64,000 bases of DNA from Halomarina pelagica (GTDB lineage Archaea > Halobacteriota > Halobacteria > Halobacteriales > Haloarculaceae). This document shows positions 42,722-51,370 of this stretch, piece by piece. Where the stretch lies: positions 372,001-436,000 of the forward strand of contig NZ_CP100454.1 in NCBI RefSeq assembly GCF_024228315.1, given 5' to 3'. How positions within the stretch are numbered: the first letter of the stretch is position 1; each line of letters opens with the position of its first letter. Below the pieces are notes generated by a model that worked only from the letters and a program-made list of their open reading frames with translations, was not told where the DNA came from and ran no database searches. A program made the position numbers and the translations under genes.

Positions 42722-44140
42722 ATGACGACATCCCGAGTCCAACAACCACTTCCCGAAGAGGCGGTGACCGAACTCCGAGAGGAGATCCGCGGTGACGCGA
42801 TCCTTCCCGGGGAGGAACGTTACGACGAAGCCCGCGCGGTCTGGAACGCGATGATCGATCGATCGCCGGCCATCGTCGTCCGAGCACTGGGCGCGGCCGA
42901 CGTGATGACCGCCGTCGACTTCGCCCGGACTCACGGACTCGAAATCGCGATCAAGGGCGGCGGTCACAACGTCGCGGGGAACGCGGTCTGCGATCACGGC
43001 CTCGTGCTCGACCTCTCGCGCATGAAGTCGGTACACGTCGATCCCCACCGACGAACTGCCCGGGTCGAACCGGGGGCCGTACTCCACGATCTCGACCGGG
43101 AGGCGCAGGCCCACGGCCTCGTGACGCCTGCGGGGTTCGTCTCCACGACCGGCGTGGCCGGTTTGACCCTCGGGGGAGGTATCGGATACCTCTCGCGGAC
43201 GTTCGGCCTGACCGTCGACAACCTCCGATCGGCCGACCTCGTGACGGCCGACGGGGCGTTCGTCCGGGCGGGCGAGGACGAACACCCTGATCTGTTCTGG
43301 GCGCTGCGGGGCGGTGGCGGTAACTTCGGCGTCGTGACGTCGTTCGAGTTCGAACTGCACGATCTCGATCCGACGGTGTTGGCCGGGCCCGTGGTGTGGT
43401 CGTTCGAGGACGCGCCGGCCGTCCTGCGCGAGGTGTCCGCCGCCGTCCGCGACGTACCCGACGAAGTATCGTGTCTCCCGGTGATTCGGCATGCACCGCC
43501 GGCACCGTTCCTCCCGGAGGAGGTACACGGCGAGATGGTACTGGTGATCGCGATGATCTACGCGGGCGATCCCGCCGATGGGGAGAGCGCGCTGGCGGCC
43601 CTGCGCGACGTCGGCGAACCGATCGCCGACGCGGTCAAACCGATGCCGTACGTCGACTTCCAGTCGATGTTCGACGCGGCTTCCGGGCCGGGTGCGCGCA
43701 ACTACTGGAAGTCCCATTACCTCGCCGAACTCGACGGCGAGGGGATCGCCGTCCTCTGTGAACACGCGGCGCGGATGACCTCGTCCGAGTCAGCGATCGG
43801 GATGCTCTCGCTCGGTGGCGCGGTGGCGCGGGAACCCGACGAGTCGACCGCCTACCCGCACCGCGACGCGGCGTGGGTGCTGAATATCCAGTCGCGGTGG
43901 CGCGAGACTGAGAATGAGGAACGACACGTGGACTGGACCCGGGCGCTGTTCGACGCCATGGTCCCATTCTCGACCGGGGGCGTCTACGTCAACTTCATCA
44001 GCGGGGACGAGGGCGACGAACGCGTGCGAGCCGCCTACGGCGACCGAACCTACGATCGGCTGGCGGAGGTCAAGGCCCAGTGGGATCCCGAGAACGTCTT
44101 CCACCTGAACCAGAACGTCACGCCCGGAGCAGGAGGGTAG
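42722..44140 (+). CDS. FAD-binding oxidoreductase, berberine-bridge-enzyme type
   Basis: A 472-residue flavin oxidase. IAIKGGGHNVAGNAV carries His82, the probable 8-alpha-histidyl FAD attachment site. GFVSTTGVAGLTLGGGIGYL follows; the Cys of bicovalent members is absent, so mono-covalent FAD is expected. The C-terminal BBE segment has NFISGDEG, YGDRTYDRLAEVKAQWDPEN and FHLNQN. Such enzymes oxidise sugars, alkaloids or similar alcohols with oxygen. Probably controlled by the upstream HTH protein. Confidence 0.9.
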   Translation: MTTSRVQQPLPEEAVTELREEIRGDAILPGEERYDEARAVWNAMIDRSPAIVVRALGAADVMTAVDFARTHGLEIAIKGGGHNVAGNAVCDHGLVLDLSRMKSVHVDPHRRTARVEPGAVLHDLDREAQAHGLVTPAGFVSTTGVAGLTLGGGIGYLSRTFGLTVDNLRSADLVTADGAFVRAGEDEHPDLFWALRGGGGNFGVVTSFEFELHDLDPTVLAGPVVWSFEDAPAVLREVSAAVRDVPDEVSCLPVIRHAPPAPFLPEEVHGEMVLVIAMIYAGDPADGESALAALRDVGEPIADAVKPMPYVDFQSMFDAASGPGARNYWKSHYLAELDGEGIAVLCEHAARMTSSESAIGMLSLGGAVAREPDESTAYPHRDAAWVLNIQSRWRETENEERHVDWTRALFDAMVPFSTGGVYVNFISGDEGDERVRAAYGDRTYDRLAEVKAQWDPENVFHLNQNVTPGAGG

Positions 44141-44202
44141 GTCGCCGTCCGCGACGGCCCGAGCGACAGATTCGATATTCGAGAGCGCCACCCGACGTTC
44201 GG

Positions 44203-44412
44203 ATGCGACACCAGACGTACGGGAAACTCGCCGCCCTCGCCTTCGCGCTGATACTGGTCAGCTTCGTCGTCCTCGGGTTCTCGCGGGGGTTCGTCGGCTA
44301 CCGCACGGCGCGGCTGCTCGCGGCCCCGACGACTCTCCTCGCGGCCGCGCTGGTCTGCTTCCTGTTCGTCCGGGGGATCCTCTCGTACCTGGGAATCGCC
44401 AGACTGGAGTGA
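44203..44412 (+). CDS. Small membrane protein (69 aa)
   Basis: Begins MRHQTYGKLAALAFALILV. Two hydrophobic segments (LAALAFALILVSFVVLGF and LLAAPTTLLAAALVCFLFV) flank a short basic loop, with a short end (ILSYLGIARLE). It follows the oxidase gene by 62 bp and may belong to its transcript. No family known. Confidence 0.6.
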   Translation: MRHQTYGKLAALAFALILVSFVVLGFSRGFVGYRTARLLAAPTTLLAAALVCFLFVRGILSYLGIARLE

Positions 44413-44472
44413 ATCAAATCCCGGTTTGAGGTACCAGAAGAGCCTTACCGTCGTCATCGAGAGAGTGAGTCG

Positions 44473-45243
44473 ATGAGCCTGCTGCCGCTCCGCGGCACCC
44501 CGACGAGCGAGCCGGGCGAGCCGCGGGTGGTCGGTCTCGACGGGGAGCGCGCGGACGAGATCTTCGACACCCTCTCGGCCGGGACGACGCGCGAGGTGCT
44601 CGCGCGGCTGTACGACCAGCCGGCCACGCCCGCCGAACTCCGGGACGCCATCGGCACCTCGCTCCAGAACGTCCACTACCACCTCGGGAAGCTGGAGGAC
44701 GCGAACCTCATCGAGGCCGCCGGGGTGGGCTACTCCGAGAAGGGGACCGAGATGACCGTCTACGCCCCGACGAGCGAGGCGGTCGTGCTGTTCGCCGGAC
44801 GGAGCGACGACCGCTCGCGCCTCCGATCGCTCCTCTCGCGGCTGTTCGGCGTCGCGCTCGCGCTCGTGGTCGCCACGCTCCTCCTGCGACGGTACCTCTA
44901 CGGATCGCTCCTCCCGCAGTTCGGCGGAGGCAGTCCGGCGGGCGGCGGTGGCGACGCCGGGAGTGCGGGGGGCGCGGGCGGCGACTCGGGGTCCGGCGCG
45001 AGCAACGTCACCGCCGGGTCCTCCGGCGCGTCGGGCGCGAACGACACCGCCGCGCCGACGTCGACGCCGGGCGACGTCTCCGCGCTCTCCGGGGACTCGA
45101 CCGCCACGCCGACCGAGGCGGCGGCGGAGGCCACGCGCGCGTCGGCCGAGGCCGCGGCGAGCCTCGATCCCGTCCTGGCGTTCTTCCTCGGCGGCCTGTT
45201 CGTCCTCCTCGCCGTCGGCGTCGTCTGGTACGTCACGCGCTGA
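44473..45243 (+). CDS. Membrane-anchored ArsR-like HTH regulator
   Basis: A 256-residue protein. Residues about 25-100 are a winged helix (EIFDTLSAGTTREVLARLYD, IGTSLQNVHYHLGKLEDANL). A transmembrane helix follows (LFGVALALVVATLLLRRYLY). Then comes a Gly/Ser/Ala/Thr-rich linker of about 80 residues, probably outside the cell, and a second transmembrane helix at the C-terminus (PVLAFFLGGLFVLLAVGVVW). The layout suggests sensing of an envelope or surface signal coupled to DNA binding. Confidence 0.85.
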   Translation: MSLLPLRGTPTSEPGEPRVVGLDGERADEIFDTLSAGTTREVLARLYDQPATPAELRDAIGTSLQNVHYHLGKLEDANLIEAAGVGYSEKGTEMTVYAPTSEAVVLFAGRSDDRSRLRSLLSRLFGVALALVVATLLLRRYLYGSLLPQFGGGSPAGGGGDAGSAGGAGGDSGSGASNVTAGSSGASGANDTAAPTSTPGDVSALSGDSTATPTEAAAEATRASAEAAASLDPVLAFFLGGLFVLLAVGVVWYVTR

Positions 45244-45288
45244 CCCGGGTCAGCAACCGTTTTCCGCGCCCCCTTCGAATCCGCGGGC

Positions 45289-46656
45289 ATGGACGTCAAA
45301 CGCGTCGCGGACCTCGGCCCGGCAGACCGGCGCGCGCTCTTCGAGCGCGACGCCGGCGTCGAGGCCGTCCGCGGCACCGCCCGCGACATCGTCGATCGGG
45401 TGCGCGAGGAGGGCGACGTCGCCCTCCGGGAGTACGCCAGCGAGTTCGACGGCGTGGCGGTCGGCAACCTCGACGTGACCGACGACGCCGCCCGTGCCGC
45501 GGAGGCGATCGACGACGACCTGCGCGAACACATCGAGCGGGCCGCCGCGAACGTCCGCGAGTTCCACGAGCGGCAGGTGCCCGAGGACTGGCGGCGGGAG
45601 TTCTCCCCCGGGCGGGAACTCGGTCGTCGCTTCCGGCCGATCGAGCGCGTCGGGGTGTACGTCCCCGGCGGGGCCGCCGCCTACCCGTCGAGCGCGCTGA
45701 TGGGCGTCGTTCCGGCGACGGTGGCGGGCGTCGAACACGTCGCGGTGGCGACGCCCCCCGCGGAGACGATCAACCCCGTCACGCTCGCGGCGATCCACCT
45801 CGCGGGCGCGGACGCGGTCTACCAGGTCGGCGGCGCGCAGGCGATCGCCGCGCTCGCGTACGGGACGGAGACGGTGACGGCCGTCCAGAAGGTGGTCGGC
45901 CCGGGCAACAAGTGGGTGACGGCGGCGAAGGCCGAAGTGCGAGACGAAGTCGAGATCGACTTCCTCGCCGGCCCGAGCGAGGTGCTCGTCCTCGCCGACG
46001 GAACTGCGACGCCGGAGTTCGTCGCCGCGGATCTGCTCGCGCAGGCCGAGCACGACCCCGAGAGCGCCGTCGTCGCGGTCACGGACGACGACGCGACGGG
46101 CGAGGCGATCGCCGAGGCGGTCGAGGCCGGAATCGACGAACGCGAGCGGGGCGACGTGATTCGCGAGTCGCTCGCCAACGACGCCAGCGGCGTCTTCCTC
46201 GCCCGGTCGATGTCCGAGGCGGTGCTGTTCGCGGAGGAGTACGCCGCCGAGCACCTGTCGATCCAGGCGGAGGACGACGAGGCGCTCCTGGAGCGGATCA
46301 CGAACGCCGGGAGCGTCTTCCTCGGCCCCTATACCCCGGTCGCGGCGGGCGACTACGCCAGCGGGACGAACCACGTCCTCCCGACGGACGGCGGCGCGCG
46401 CGTCTTCGGCGGCCTCTCGGTCGAGACGTTCCTCCGATCGACCACGGTCCAGCGCCTCTCGCGCGAGGGGCTGGCGGATCTCCGGGGAACGGTGACCACC
46501 CTCGCCCGGACCGAGGGACTCGAGGCCCACGCGGCCAGTATCGAGGCGCGGTTCGCCGATGACAGTGACGAAGCGCGGTTCACGGACGACGGTACCGAGG
46601 ACGAGCACGACGAACACGACGAGTGCGGGGAGGACGAGAACGCGGACGCCGAGTGA
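45289..46656 (+). CDS. hisD: Histidinol dehydrogenase
   Basis: A 455-residue enzyme. RPIERVGVYVPGGAAAYPSS, VGGAQAIAALAYGTET and VVGPGNKWVTAAKAEV are family signatures, and the C-terminal GTNHVLPT contains the zinc-binding His. It catalyses the last two steps of histidine biosynthesis (histidinol to histidine). The final 25 residues are an acidic extension (EDEHDEHDECGEDEN) beyond the usual length. A CAACCGTTTT box lies about 35 bp upstream. Its stop is directly adjacent to the convergent GNAT gene stop. Confidence 0.96.
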   Translation: MDVKRVADLGPADRRALFERDAGVEAVRGTARDIVDRVREEGDVALREYASEFDGVAVGNLDVTDDAARAAEAIDDDLREHIERAAANVREFHERQVPEDWRREFSPGRELGRRFRPIERVGVYVPGGAAAYPSSALMGVVPATVAGVEHVAVATPPAETINPVTLAAIHLAGADAVYQVGGAQAIAALAYGTETVTAVQKVVGPGNKWVTAAKAEVRDEVEIDFLAGPSEVLVLADGTATPEFVAADLLAQAEHDPESAVVAVTDDDATGEAIAEAVEAGIDERERGDVIRESLANDASGVFLARSMSEAVLFAEEYAAEHLSIQAEDDEALLERITNAGSVFLGPYTPVAAGDYASGTNHVLPTDGGARVFGGLSVETFLRSTTVQRLSREGLADLRGTVTTLARTEGLEAHAASIEARFADDSDEARFTDDGTEDEHDEHDECGEDENADAE

Positions 46657-47094
46657 TCACCGGTCGCCCGTCCCCTCCGACAGCCGTCGCTCGTAGACCG
46701 TCCCCCAGGGTTCGTAGCCGCTGCGCTCGTAGAACCGCCGCGCGCCGTCGTTGCCCTTCCGCGCGGCGAGCGCCGCGAGGTCGCACCCCCGTTCGCGCGC
46801 CCAGTCCTCGACGAAGGCCAGCAGGCGCGCGCCGCGTCCCTCCCCCCGGCGGGACTCCTCCACGACGAGGTCGTGCAGCCAGACGTGACGCTCGTGGTGC
46901 AGGACGGGACGGACGGAGACGCCGGCGACGGCGACGGGCGCGTCGCCCTCGTAGAGGCAGAACGCGCGGTAGGCGTCGTCGTCGAAGAACGCCCGCACCT
47001 CCCCGTCGTCGAGGTCGCCGAATAACTGTTTCAGGAGCGCGACGGCGTCCCGCTCCTCCCGTTCCGTCGTCGCCTCGCGGATCGCGTCGGTCAT
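46657..47094 (-). CDS. GNAT-family N-acetyltransferase
   Basis: A 145-residue protein: EREERDAVALLKQLFGDLDD at the N-terminus, VWLHDLVVEESRRGEGRGARL as the acetyl-CoA loop (RRGEGRGARLL), and GCDLAALAARKGNDGARRFY as the C-terminal strand-helix. The start at 47094 (MTDAIREATTE) gives a normal length. Acceptor substrate unknown. Confidence 0.88.
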   Translation of the reverse strand: MTDAIREATTEREERDAVALLKQLFGDLDDGEVRAFFDDDAYRAFCLYEGDAPVAVAGVSVRPVLHHERHVWLHDLVVEESRRGEGRGARLLAFVEDWARERGCDLAALAARKGNDGARRFYERSGYEPWGTVYERRLSEGTGDR

Positions 47095-47218
47095 CGGGGG
47101 GACCTCGCTCTGCGCTGGGATGCCGCTTGCGCTACCTCGTGAGGGCGTGTCACGGGCGGTCGACCGGAGCGGTCGATCCGGCGTCAAGATTAACACCCTC
47201 GGGGGATCATGTTCGGGT

Positions 47219-47584
47219 ATGAGTAGCACGACTGCGAACGCCGACGCCGACGCGGCGGTCGAGGTGACCGAGGAGGCCGCAGAGCAGGCCCTCTCGCTGC
47301 TCGACGGCGAGGGACTGGACACGTCCGAGGCGGGACTGCGCCTGTTCGTCCAGCAGGGGGGCTGTGCGGGCCTCTCCTACGGGATGCGGTTCGATCACGA
47401 ACCGGAGCCGGACGACACCGTCACCGAGCACGACGGCCTGCGCATATTCGTCGATCCCGCGAGCATGCGCTACATCGAGGGGAGCGTCCTCGACTTCGAG
47501 GGGGGGCTGCAAGGGGCGGGCTTCCACGTCGAGAACCCCAACGTCGTGAGCGAGTGCGGGTGCGGCGAGTCGTTCCGCACCTGA
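47219..47584 (+). CDS. Iron-sulfur cluster assembly protein, IscA/ErpA/HesB family
   Basis: A 121-residue A-type carrier. VEVTEEAAEQALSLLD begins the domain, LFVQQGGCAGLSYGMRF has the first conserved Cys and ENPNVVSECGCGESF the C-terminal C-G-C pair. It receives Fe-S clusters and delivers them to apoproteins. A gattaac box lies about 30 bp upstream (near 47187). The first 12 residues are a short acidic extension. Confidence 0.92.
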   Translation: MSSTTANADADAAVEVTEEAAEQALSLLDGEGLDTSEAGLRLFVQQGGCAGLSYGMRFDHEPEPDDTVTEHDGLRIFVDPASMRYIEGSVLDFEGGLQGAGFHVENPNVVSECGCGESFRT

Positions 47585-47624
47585 GGGGTCGAAAAGCGGT
47601 CGCGAGCGGACGCCGTCGGTCGCG

Positions 47625-47822
47625 CTACTCGATCTTGAACGCGACTTCGACCTCCGCCTGGTACTCGCGATTCTCCGCGGTCGCGATCTCGACGCCCTGG
47701 TGGGTCACCTCGACCCACTGGACGTGTTCGAGCGTCTGCTCGGCGCGGTCGATGGCGTCGTCCACCGCGGCTTCGAAGCTCTCGTCGCTGGTCCCGATGA
47801 GGGTGATCTTCTTGAACACCAT
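47625..47822 (-). CDS. Dodecin (flavin-binding)
   Basis: A 65-residue protein matching the Halobacterium dodecin fold: [39 protein letters not shown] with the stacking Trp, and [19 protein letters not shown]. Twelve copies form a hollow sphere that binds riboflavin or lumichrome. The start at 47822 is chosen because it gives the conserved N-terminus and has a TATA-like acttattg (minus strand, 47849-47856) about 28 bp upstream. Confidence 0.95.
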   Translation of the reverse strand: MVFKKITLIGTSDESFEAAVDDAIDRAEQTLEHVQWVEVTHQGVEIATAENREYQAEVEVAFKIE

Positions 47823-47895
47823 CGCCCGTTGCACTACGCTCCGGTGTGCAATAAGTGTACACGCGGCGGCGGTCCGCGGCGTCGCCGGGGCCCGC

Positions 47896-48123
47896 CTATC
47901 CGCCGCGGGCGCAGGCGCAGGCGCGCCGTCCGGGGCATCCCCCGATCCGGCGGAGGGCGAGGAGGACGAAGACGAGGCCCTCCAGTCGGGTCGCGGTCGC
48001 GACCCAGGGTTTCCACTCGCAGTCGTCCGGGGATTCGACCGTCAGCCGCTTCGAGACCTCGAGCACTCGCTCCGGAAACAGGAGTTCGAGCAGTCCCAAC
48101 GTGCCGAGCAGGAGGGTCAGCAT
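47896..48123 (-). CDS. Small membrane protein (75 aa)
   Basis: Begins [20 protein letters not shown], continues with [20 protein letters not shown], then a second hydrophobic segment ([12 protein letters not shown]) and a Cys/Gly/Arg-rich tail. Resembles haloarchaeal two-helix membrane proteins found singly. The start at 48123 is the ATG at the first hydrophobic helix. Function unknown. Confidence 0.65.
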   Translation of the reverse strand: MLTLLLGTLGLLELLFPERVLEVSKRLTVESPDDCEWKPWVATATRLEGLVFVLLALRRIGGCPGRRACACARGG

Positions 48124-48237
48124 ACACGTCCTAGGACGGCCGCGGAGATGTCCCTTGCGTCGAGCGGTCAGCGGCAGGCGTCGGACGCGCCGACCGTCGG
48201 GAACGTCCCGTCGGTCGCTCACCGAAGGCGCGTCGGC

Positions 48238-48900
48238 TCACTCCGCCCGGCGCAGCGCCAGCCTGGTGCTCAGCGCGTGGGCCACGTCCGTGAGGTGGGC
48301 GGTGCCCCAGACGGCGACGATGACCGCGCCGATGATGTCGAACACGAGGTCGAGCATCGTGTCGCCCACGCCGTACTGCGTGAGCACGGTCCCGCCGCCG
48401 AGCAGGCGGGAGAGTTCGCTGATGAGGAACTCGACGACCTCCCAGAGGACGCCGAAGGCGATCACGAACAGCAGGATGTAGACGAACATGAACGGTCCCG
48501 GGAAGCGGTTGCTGTCGGAGTGGAGTTCGAGCGCCCGCGCGCTCGCGTAGCCGACGGCGGCCACCACGGTCGCCGAGAGGGTGTGCGTGAGGTGGTCCCA
48601 CCACCACACGGATCGGTAGGGCGTCGACGCCGCCCCCGGGAGGCCCACGGTCCCGAACGCGTGGAGGAAGACCGCCGTCGTGATCCAGAGCGTCAGGCCG
48701 GGGTCCATCGGGATGCTGAAGTCGCGTTCGAGGAGCGACGGCAGGCGCGTCACGCCGAGCGCGACGGCGGTGTTGACGATGACGCCCGTGTTGCCGCGTT
48801 CGAGGCCGATGAAGAACATCCCGACGAGGCCGAGTTCCATCGCCCACACGAGCTGTCGCTGTCGGCGGTCGCTCAGACCGAGGTACTCGCGGACCCTCAC
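48238..48900 (-). CDS. Membrane protein, YjdF/DUF2238-like
   Basis: A 220-residue protein with about six transmembrane helices. WWWDHLTHTLSATVVAAVGY and FGVLWEVVEFL fit the DUF2238 family core. The GTG start at 48900 overlaps the stop of the upstream membrane-protein gene by GTGA, which makes the two translationally coupled. Function unknown. Confidence 0.78.
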   Translation of the reverse strand: MRVREYLGLSDRRQRQLVWAMELGLVGMFFIGLERGNTGVIVNTAVALGVTRLPSLLERDFSIPMDPGLTLWITTAVFLHAFGTVGLPGAASTPYRSVWWWDHLTHTLSATVVAAVGYASARALELHSDSNRFPGPFMFVYILLFVIAFGVLWEVVEFLISELSRLLGGGTVLTQYGVGDTMLDLVFDIIGAVIVAVWGTAHLTDVAHALSTRLALRRAE

Positions 48901-49484
48901 GGCTCCACCTCCAGGCGTTCGACGACGTTCGCGTACCGCCGGAAGTAGAACTCGAAGAGGACGCCGGCGACCACGCCCGCGGCCGTCGAGGCGACGAACT
49001 CCAGCATGAGGGCGCGCTGGTCGAGCTGAAAGCCCGTCCCGAGGTAGACGTCGGCGACCCAGCGGACGACCGCCCAGATGCCCGCGGCGGCCATCGTCGT
49101 CACGACGACGAAGAAGATGGCGAACCCGTAGCTCATCTCGACGGGCGTGAACACGTGCAGTTCGACGGCGACGATGAGCGCGATAGCGGCGACCGCGAGG
49201 TACGTGGCGACGTCGCTCACGCCGGGGGGCCCGAACGGACGGGCGAGCAGGGGGAGCGCCGCGAGCAGCACGACCTCCCACGGCAGCATCGAGCGCGCAG
49301 AGCGAAGCAACACCGCGGGGACGATCGACACGACCGCGACGACGGCGGCGAAGCCGGCCCACAGCGGGTCGTCGGTGAGGACGTTCCGGATCGCGACGAG
49401 GGCGACGACGCCGACAAGCGTCCACGACAGCCCGGCGTTCAGCCGGGCGTTCCGCAGGACGCGTCCGATGTCCCTCGTTTCCAT
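48897..49484 (-). CDS. Multi-pass membrane protein
   Basis: A 195-residue protein with five or six hydrophobic helices (LSWTLVGVVALVAIRNVL, ATYLAVAAIALIVAVELHVF, YGFAIFFVVVTTMAAAGIW). METRDIGRVLRNARLNAG is a basic cytoplasmic start. It resembles the downstream gene product in general form and may form a complex with it. No family recognised with confidence. Confidence 0.72.
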   Translation of the reverse strand: METRDIGRVLRNARLNAGLSWTLVGVVALVAIRNVLTDDPLWAGFAAVVAVVSIVPAVLLRSARSMLPWEVVLLAALPLLARPFGPPGVSDVATYLAVAAIALIVAVELHVFTPVEMSYGFAIFFVVVTTMAAAGIWAVVRWVADVYLGTGFQLDQRALMLEFVASTAAGVVAGVLFEFYFRRYANVVERLEVEP

Positions 49485-49544
49485 GGGCCCAATAACGGGC
49501 GGCGCGAATAAAATAGTCCCCGATGCGGCGAGCGCGCTCGCCGC

Positions 49545-50477
49545 TCACCCGGCGACGAGGTAGCCCGCGGTGTACGCGAGCGCGCCGATCGTGACCGTCG
49601 CGAGCGCCGTCACCGCCGCGGCGACGACCGTCTCGGGGCGGTCGCGGCGGACGACGTGCGGCGCGCTCCCGACCGCGCCGACGCCGAGGATGCCGAAGAC
49701 GAACGGGTAGGAGAGGTCGAGCGTCGGCGCGGGGAGCGCGAGGACGGCCCCCGCGTAGGCGAGGCCGAACGCCGCCCACGGGTGGACGACGTCGCGCACG
49801 CGGCGGTCGCGCAGTCGCAGGAAGACGACCGCGCCCGCCCACAGCGCGAGGAGTTCGAACAGCATGGCTCCGAGGAGGTGGAGCGTCGGATCGGGCGCGA
49901 GCGTCACGCGGTGGACGACGAGCGCGGCGTCGAGCGGGTAGAGCAGTCGCGGCGGTTCGCCGGTGAACAGGTCGCCGAAGGGGTGGCTCAGCAGGCCGAT
50001 CAGGGCCGCGCCGAGGACCGCCGGCGGCGAGAGGTCGGCGCGCCGGGCCGCGCCGACGAGCGCGAGCCCCCCGAGGACGAACGTCGCCATGACGAATGCG
50101 CCGAGCGCGCCGCTCTCGAGCGCGGCGACGAGGACGAGGCCGGCGAGGAGCGCACCCCCGACGAGGCGCGCCCGCACCGTCTCACCCCGCCACGCGGCGA
50201 GTCCGGCGGCCGCGACCGCCCCGACGACGAGCGAGTGAGTCACCGCCCGGTGGACGACGGTGCTCGCGGCCCAGAAGTCCTCGGCGAGACCGAGCGCGGA
50301 ATTCGCTCCGGAAGCGAGACCGACGAGCGCGTAGACCATGTCCACGTCGGGGAGGAGGCCGAACGCGCCCGCGAGGAGACCGACGGCGAACGCTCGCTCG
50401 CGCGACCAGCCGATCCGTCGAGCGGCGAGGGCGGCGAGGGCGAAGGCGACGAGACCGTGCCCCACGAACATACCCAT
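49545..50477 (-). CDS. YdjM-like membrane-bound metal-dependent hydrolase
   Basis: A 310-residue membrane protein. GHGLVAFALAALAARRI, LLPDVDMVYAL, VVHRAVTHSLVVGA and GLLSHPFGDLFTGEPPRLLY carry the His/Asp residues of the YdjM/DUF457 family (H in GHG, D in PDVD, HR...THS, SHP..D). About eight transmembrane segments. Putative zinc-dependent hydrolase; substrate unknown. Confidence 0.85.
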   Translation of the reverse strand: MGMFVGHGLVAFALAALAARRIGWSRERAFAVGLLAGAFGLLPDVDMVYALVGLASGANSALGLAEDFWAASTVVHRAVTHSLVVGAVAAAGLAAWRGETVRARLVGGALLAGLVLVAALESGALGAFVMATFVLGGLALVGAARRADLSPPAVLGAALIGLLSHPFGDLFTGEPPRLLYPLDAALVVHRVTLAPDPTLHLLGAMLFELLALWAGAVVFLRLRDRRVRDVVHPWAAFGLAYAGAVLALPAPTLDLSYPFVFGILGVGAVGSAPHVVRRDRPETVVAAAVTALATVTIGALAYTAGYLVAG

Positions 50478-50555
50478 CCGTATCTGTTCGACGCGTAAAA
50501 GGCGTTCGTGCCACCCGGTCGCGCACCGGCGGTCCCCCGTTTCCGAGTCCGCGTC

Positions 50556-50873
50556 TCAGGTGGGGAGCGCCTGGCTCGCCTGCGGGTGGAGGACGTCGTA
50601 GTCGCCGTCGTCGCCGACGCTCATGACGGCCCAGTCGTAGTCCGGGGCGCGAGAGAGGAGCTTCTCGCGGAGGCGATCCGCGCGCTCCCGGCTGGCGACG
50701 AAGCAGCGAAGGTCCACGTCCTCCGCGACTTCGTCCGGGTCGCTGGCCGTGACGTAGACGATTCGCCACCGCCGTTCGGCCCGTAGCTCGGACCCGAGAT
50801 CGGTCACCGTGTAGCCGAGGTCGGTGAAGATCGTGCGCGCTTCGTCGAGTAGCGGCTTGTTAACAACCCCCAT
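50556..50873 (-). CDS. Conserved haloarchaeal protein, DUF7116-like
   Basis: A 105-residue protein: PLLDEARTIFTDLGYTVTDL, ELRAERRWRIVYVTA, DLRCFVASRERADRLREKL and DYDWAVMSVGDDGDYDVL. The alternating pattern suggests a small alpha/beta domain. I recall this as DUF7116 of Halobacteria, but the number is from memory. Function unknown. Confidence 0.75.
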   Translation of the reverse strand: MGVVNKPLLDEARTIFTDLGYTVTDLGSELRAERRWRIVYVTASDPDEVAEDVDLRCFVASRERADRLREKLLSRAPDYDWAVMSVGDDGDYDVLHPQASQALPT

Positions 50874-50952
50874 TCACGTACCGATTGTGTGCGACGGGGC
50901 TTAGTCTTTACCACGGTCCCCGTCGACGGCCGCGGGGGAGGAGGTTACCCGG

Positions 50953-51192
50953 TCACTCGTGGGCGGCGTCCCACTCCTCGGCCTTGTGGAGGTTGCTGCA
51001 CACGTTGCACTGGATGCGCCCCATCGAGTCGACGGCGGTGTCGAACGTCTCGCAGTTCGAGCAGAAGAAGCCCCAGCGCCGCTCGCCGTCGTCGGTGCGG
51101 TAGACCACGTAGAACGGCCCCTTCGACCCGCGCTCGGGTTCGCCCCGGTCCACGAAGAGCCTCGTCCCGTCGGGATGCGTTCGCGCTTCCAT
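50953..51192 (-). CDS. Small zinc-ribbon protein, DUF5816-like
   Basis: A 79-residue protein. GERRWGFFCSNCETFDTAVD carries the first Cys pair and GRIQCNVCSNLHKAEEWDAA the second, forming a Cys4 zinc ribbon. RGSKGPFYVVYRTDD precedes it. The start at 51192 gives the compact family form. Matches haloarchaeal DUF5816 as I recall it. Probably a nucleic-acid- or protein-binding small protein. Confidence 0.82.
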   Translation of the reverse strand: MEARTHPDGTRLFVDRGEPERGSKGPFYVVYRTDDGERRWGFFCSNCETFDTAVDSMGRIQCNVCSNLHKAEEWDAAHE

Positions 51193-51370
51193 GACGACTA
51201 CTCGTCGTTCCGCCCGTAAATATACTGGCCGGATGCACGTCGCTGCGAACGCCCGCCGGCGTCGGCCGTGAGGCCTCGTGCAACCCACGGCGGACGGTGG
51301 CGTCCACCGATGCGGCATGCCCACCGATCGGACGATGGGTCTTTGTTGCGCCGCCCCTCCGTAGCGGGTA

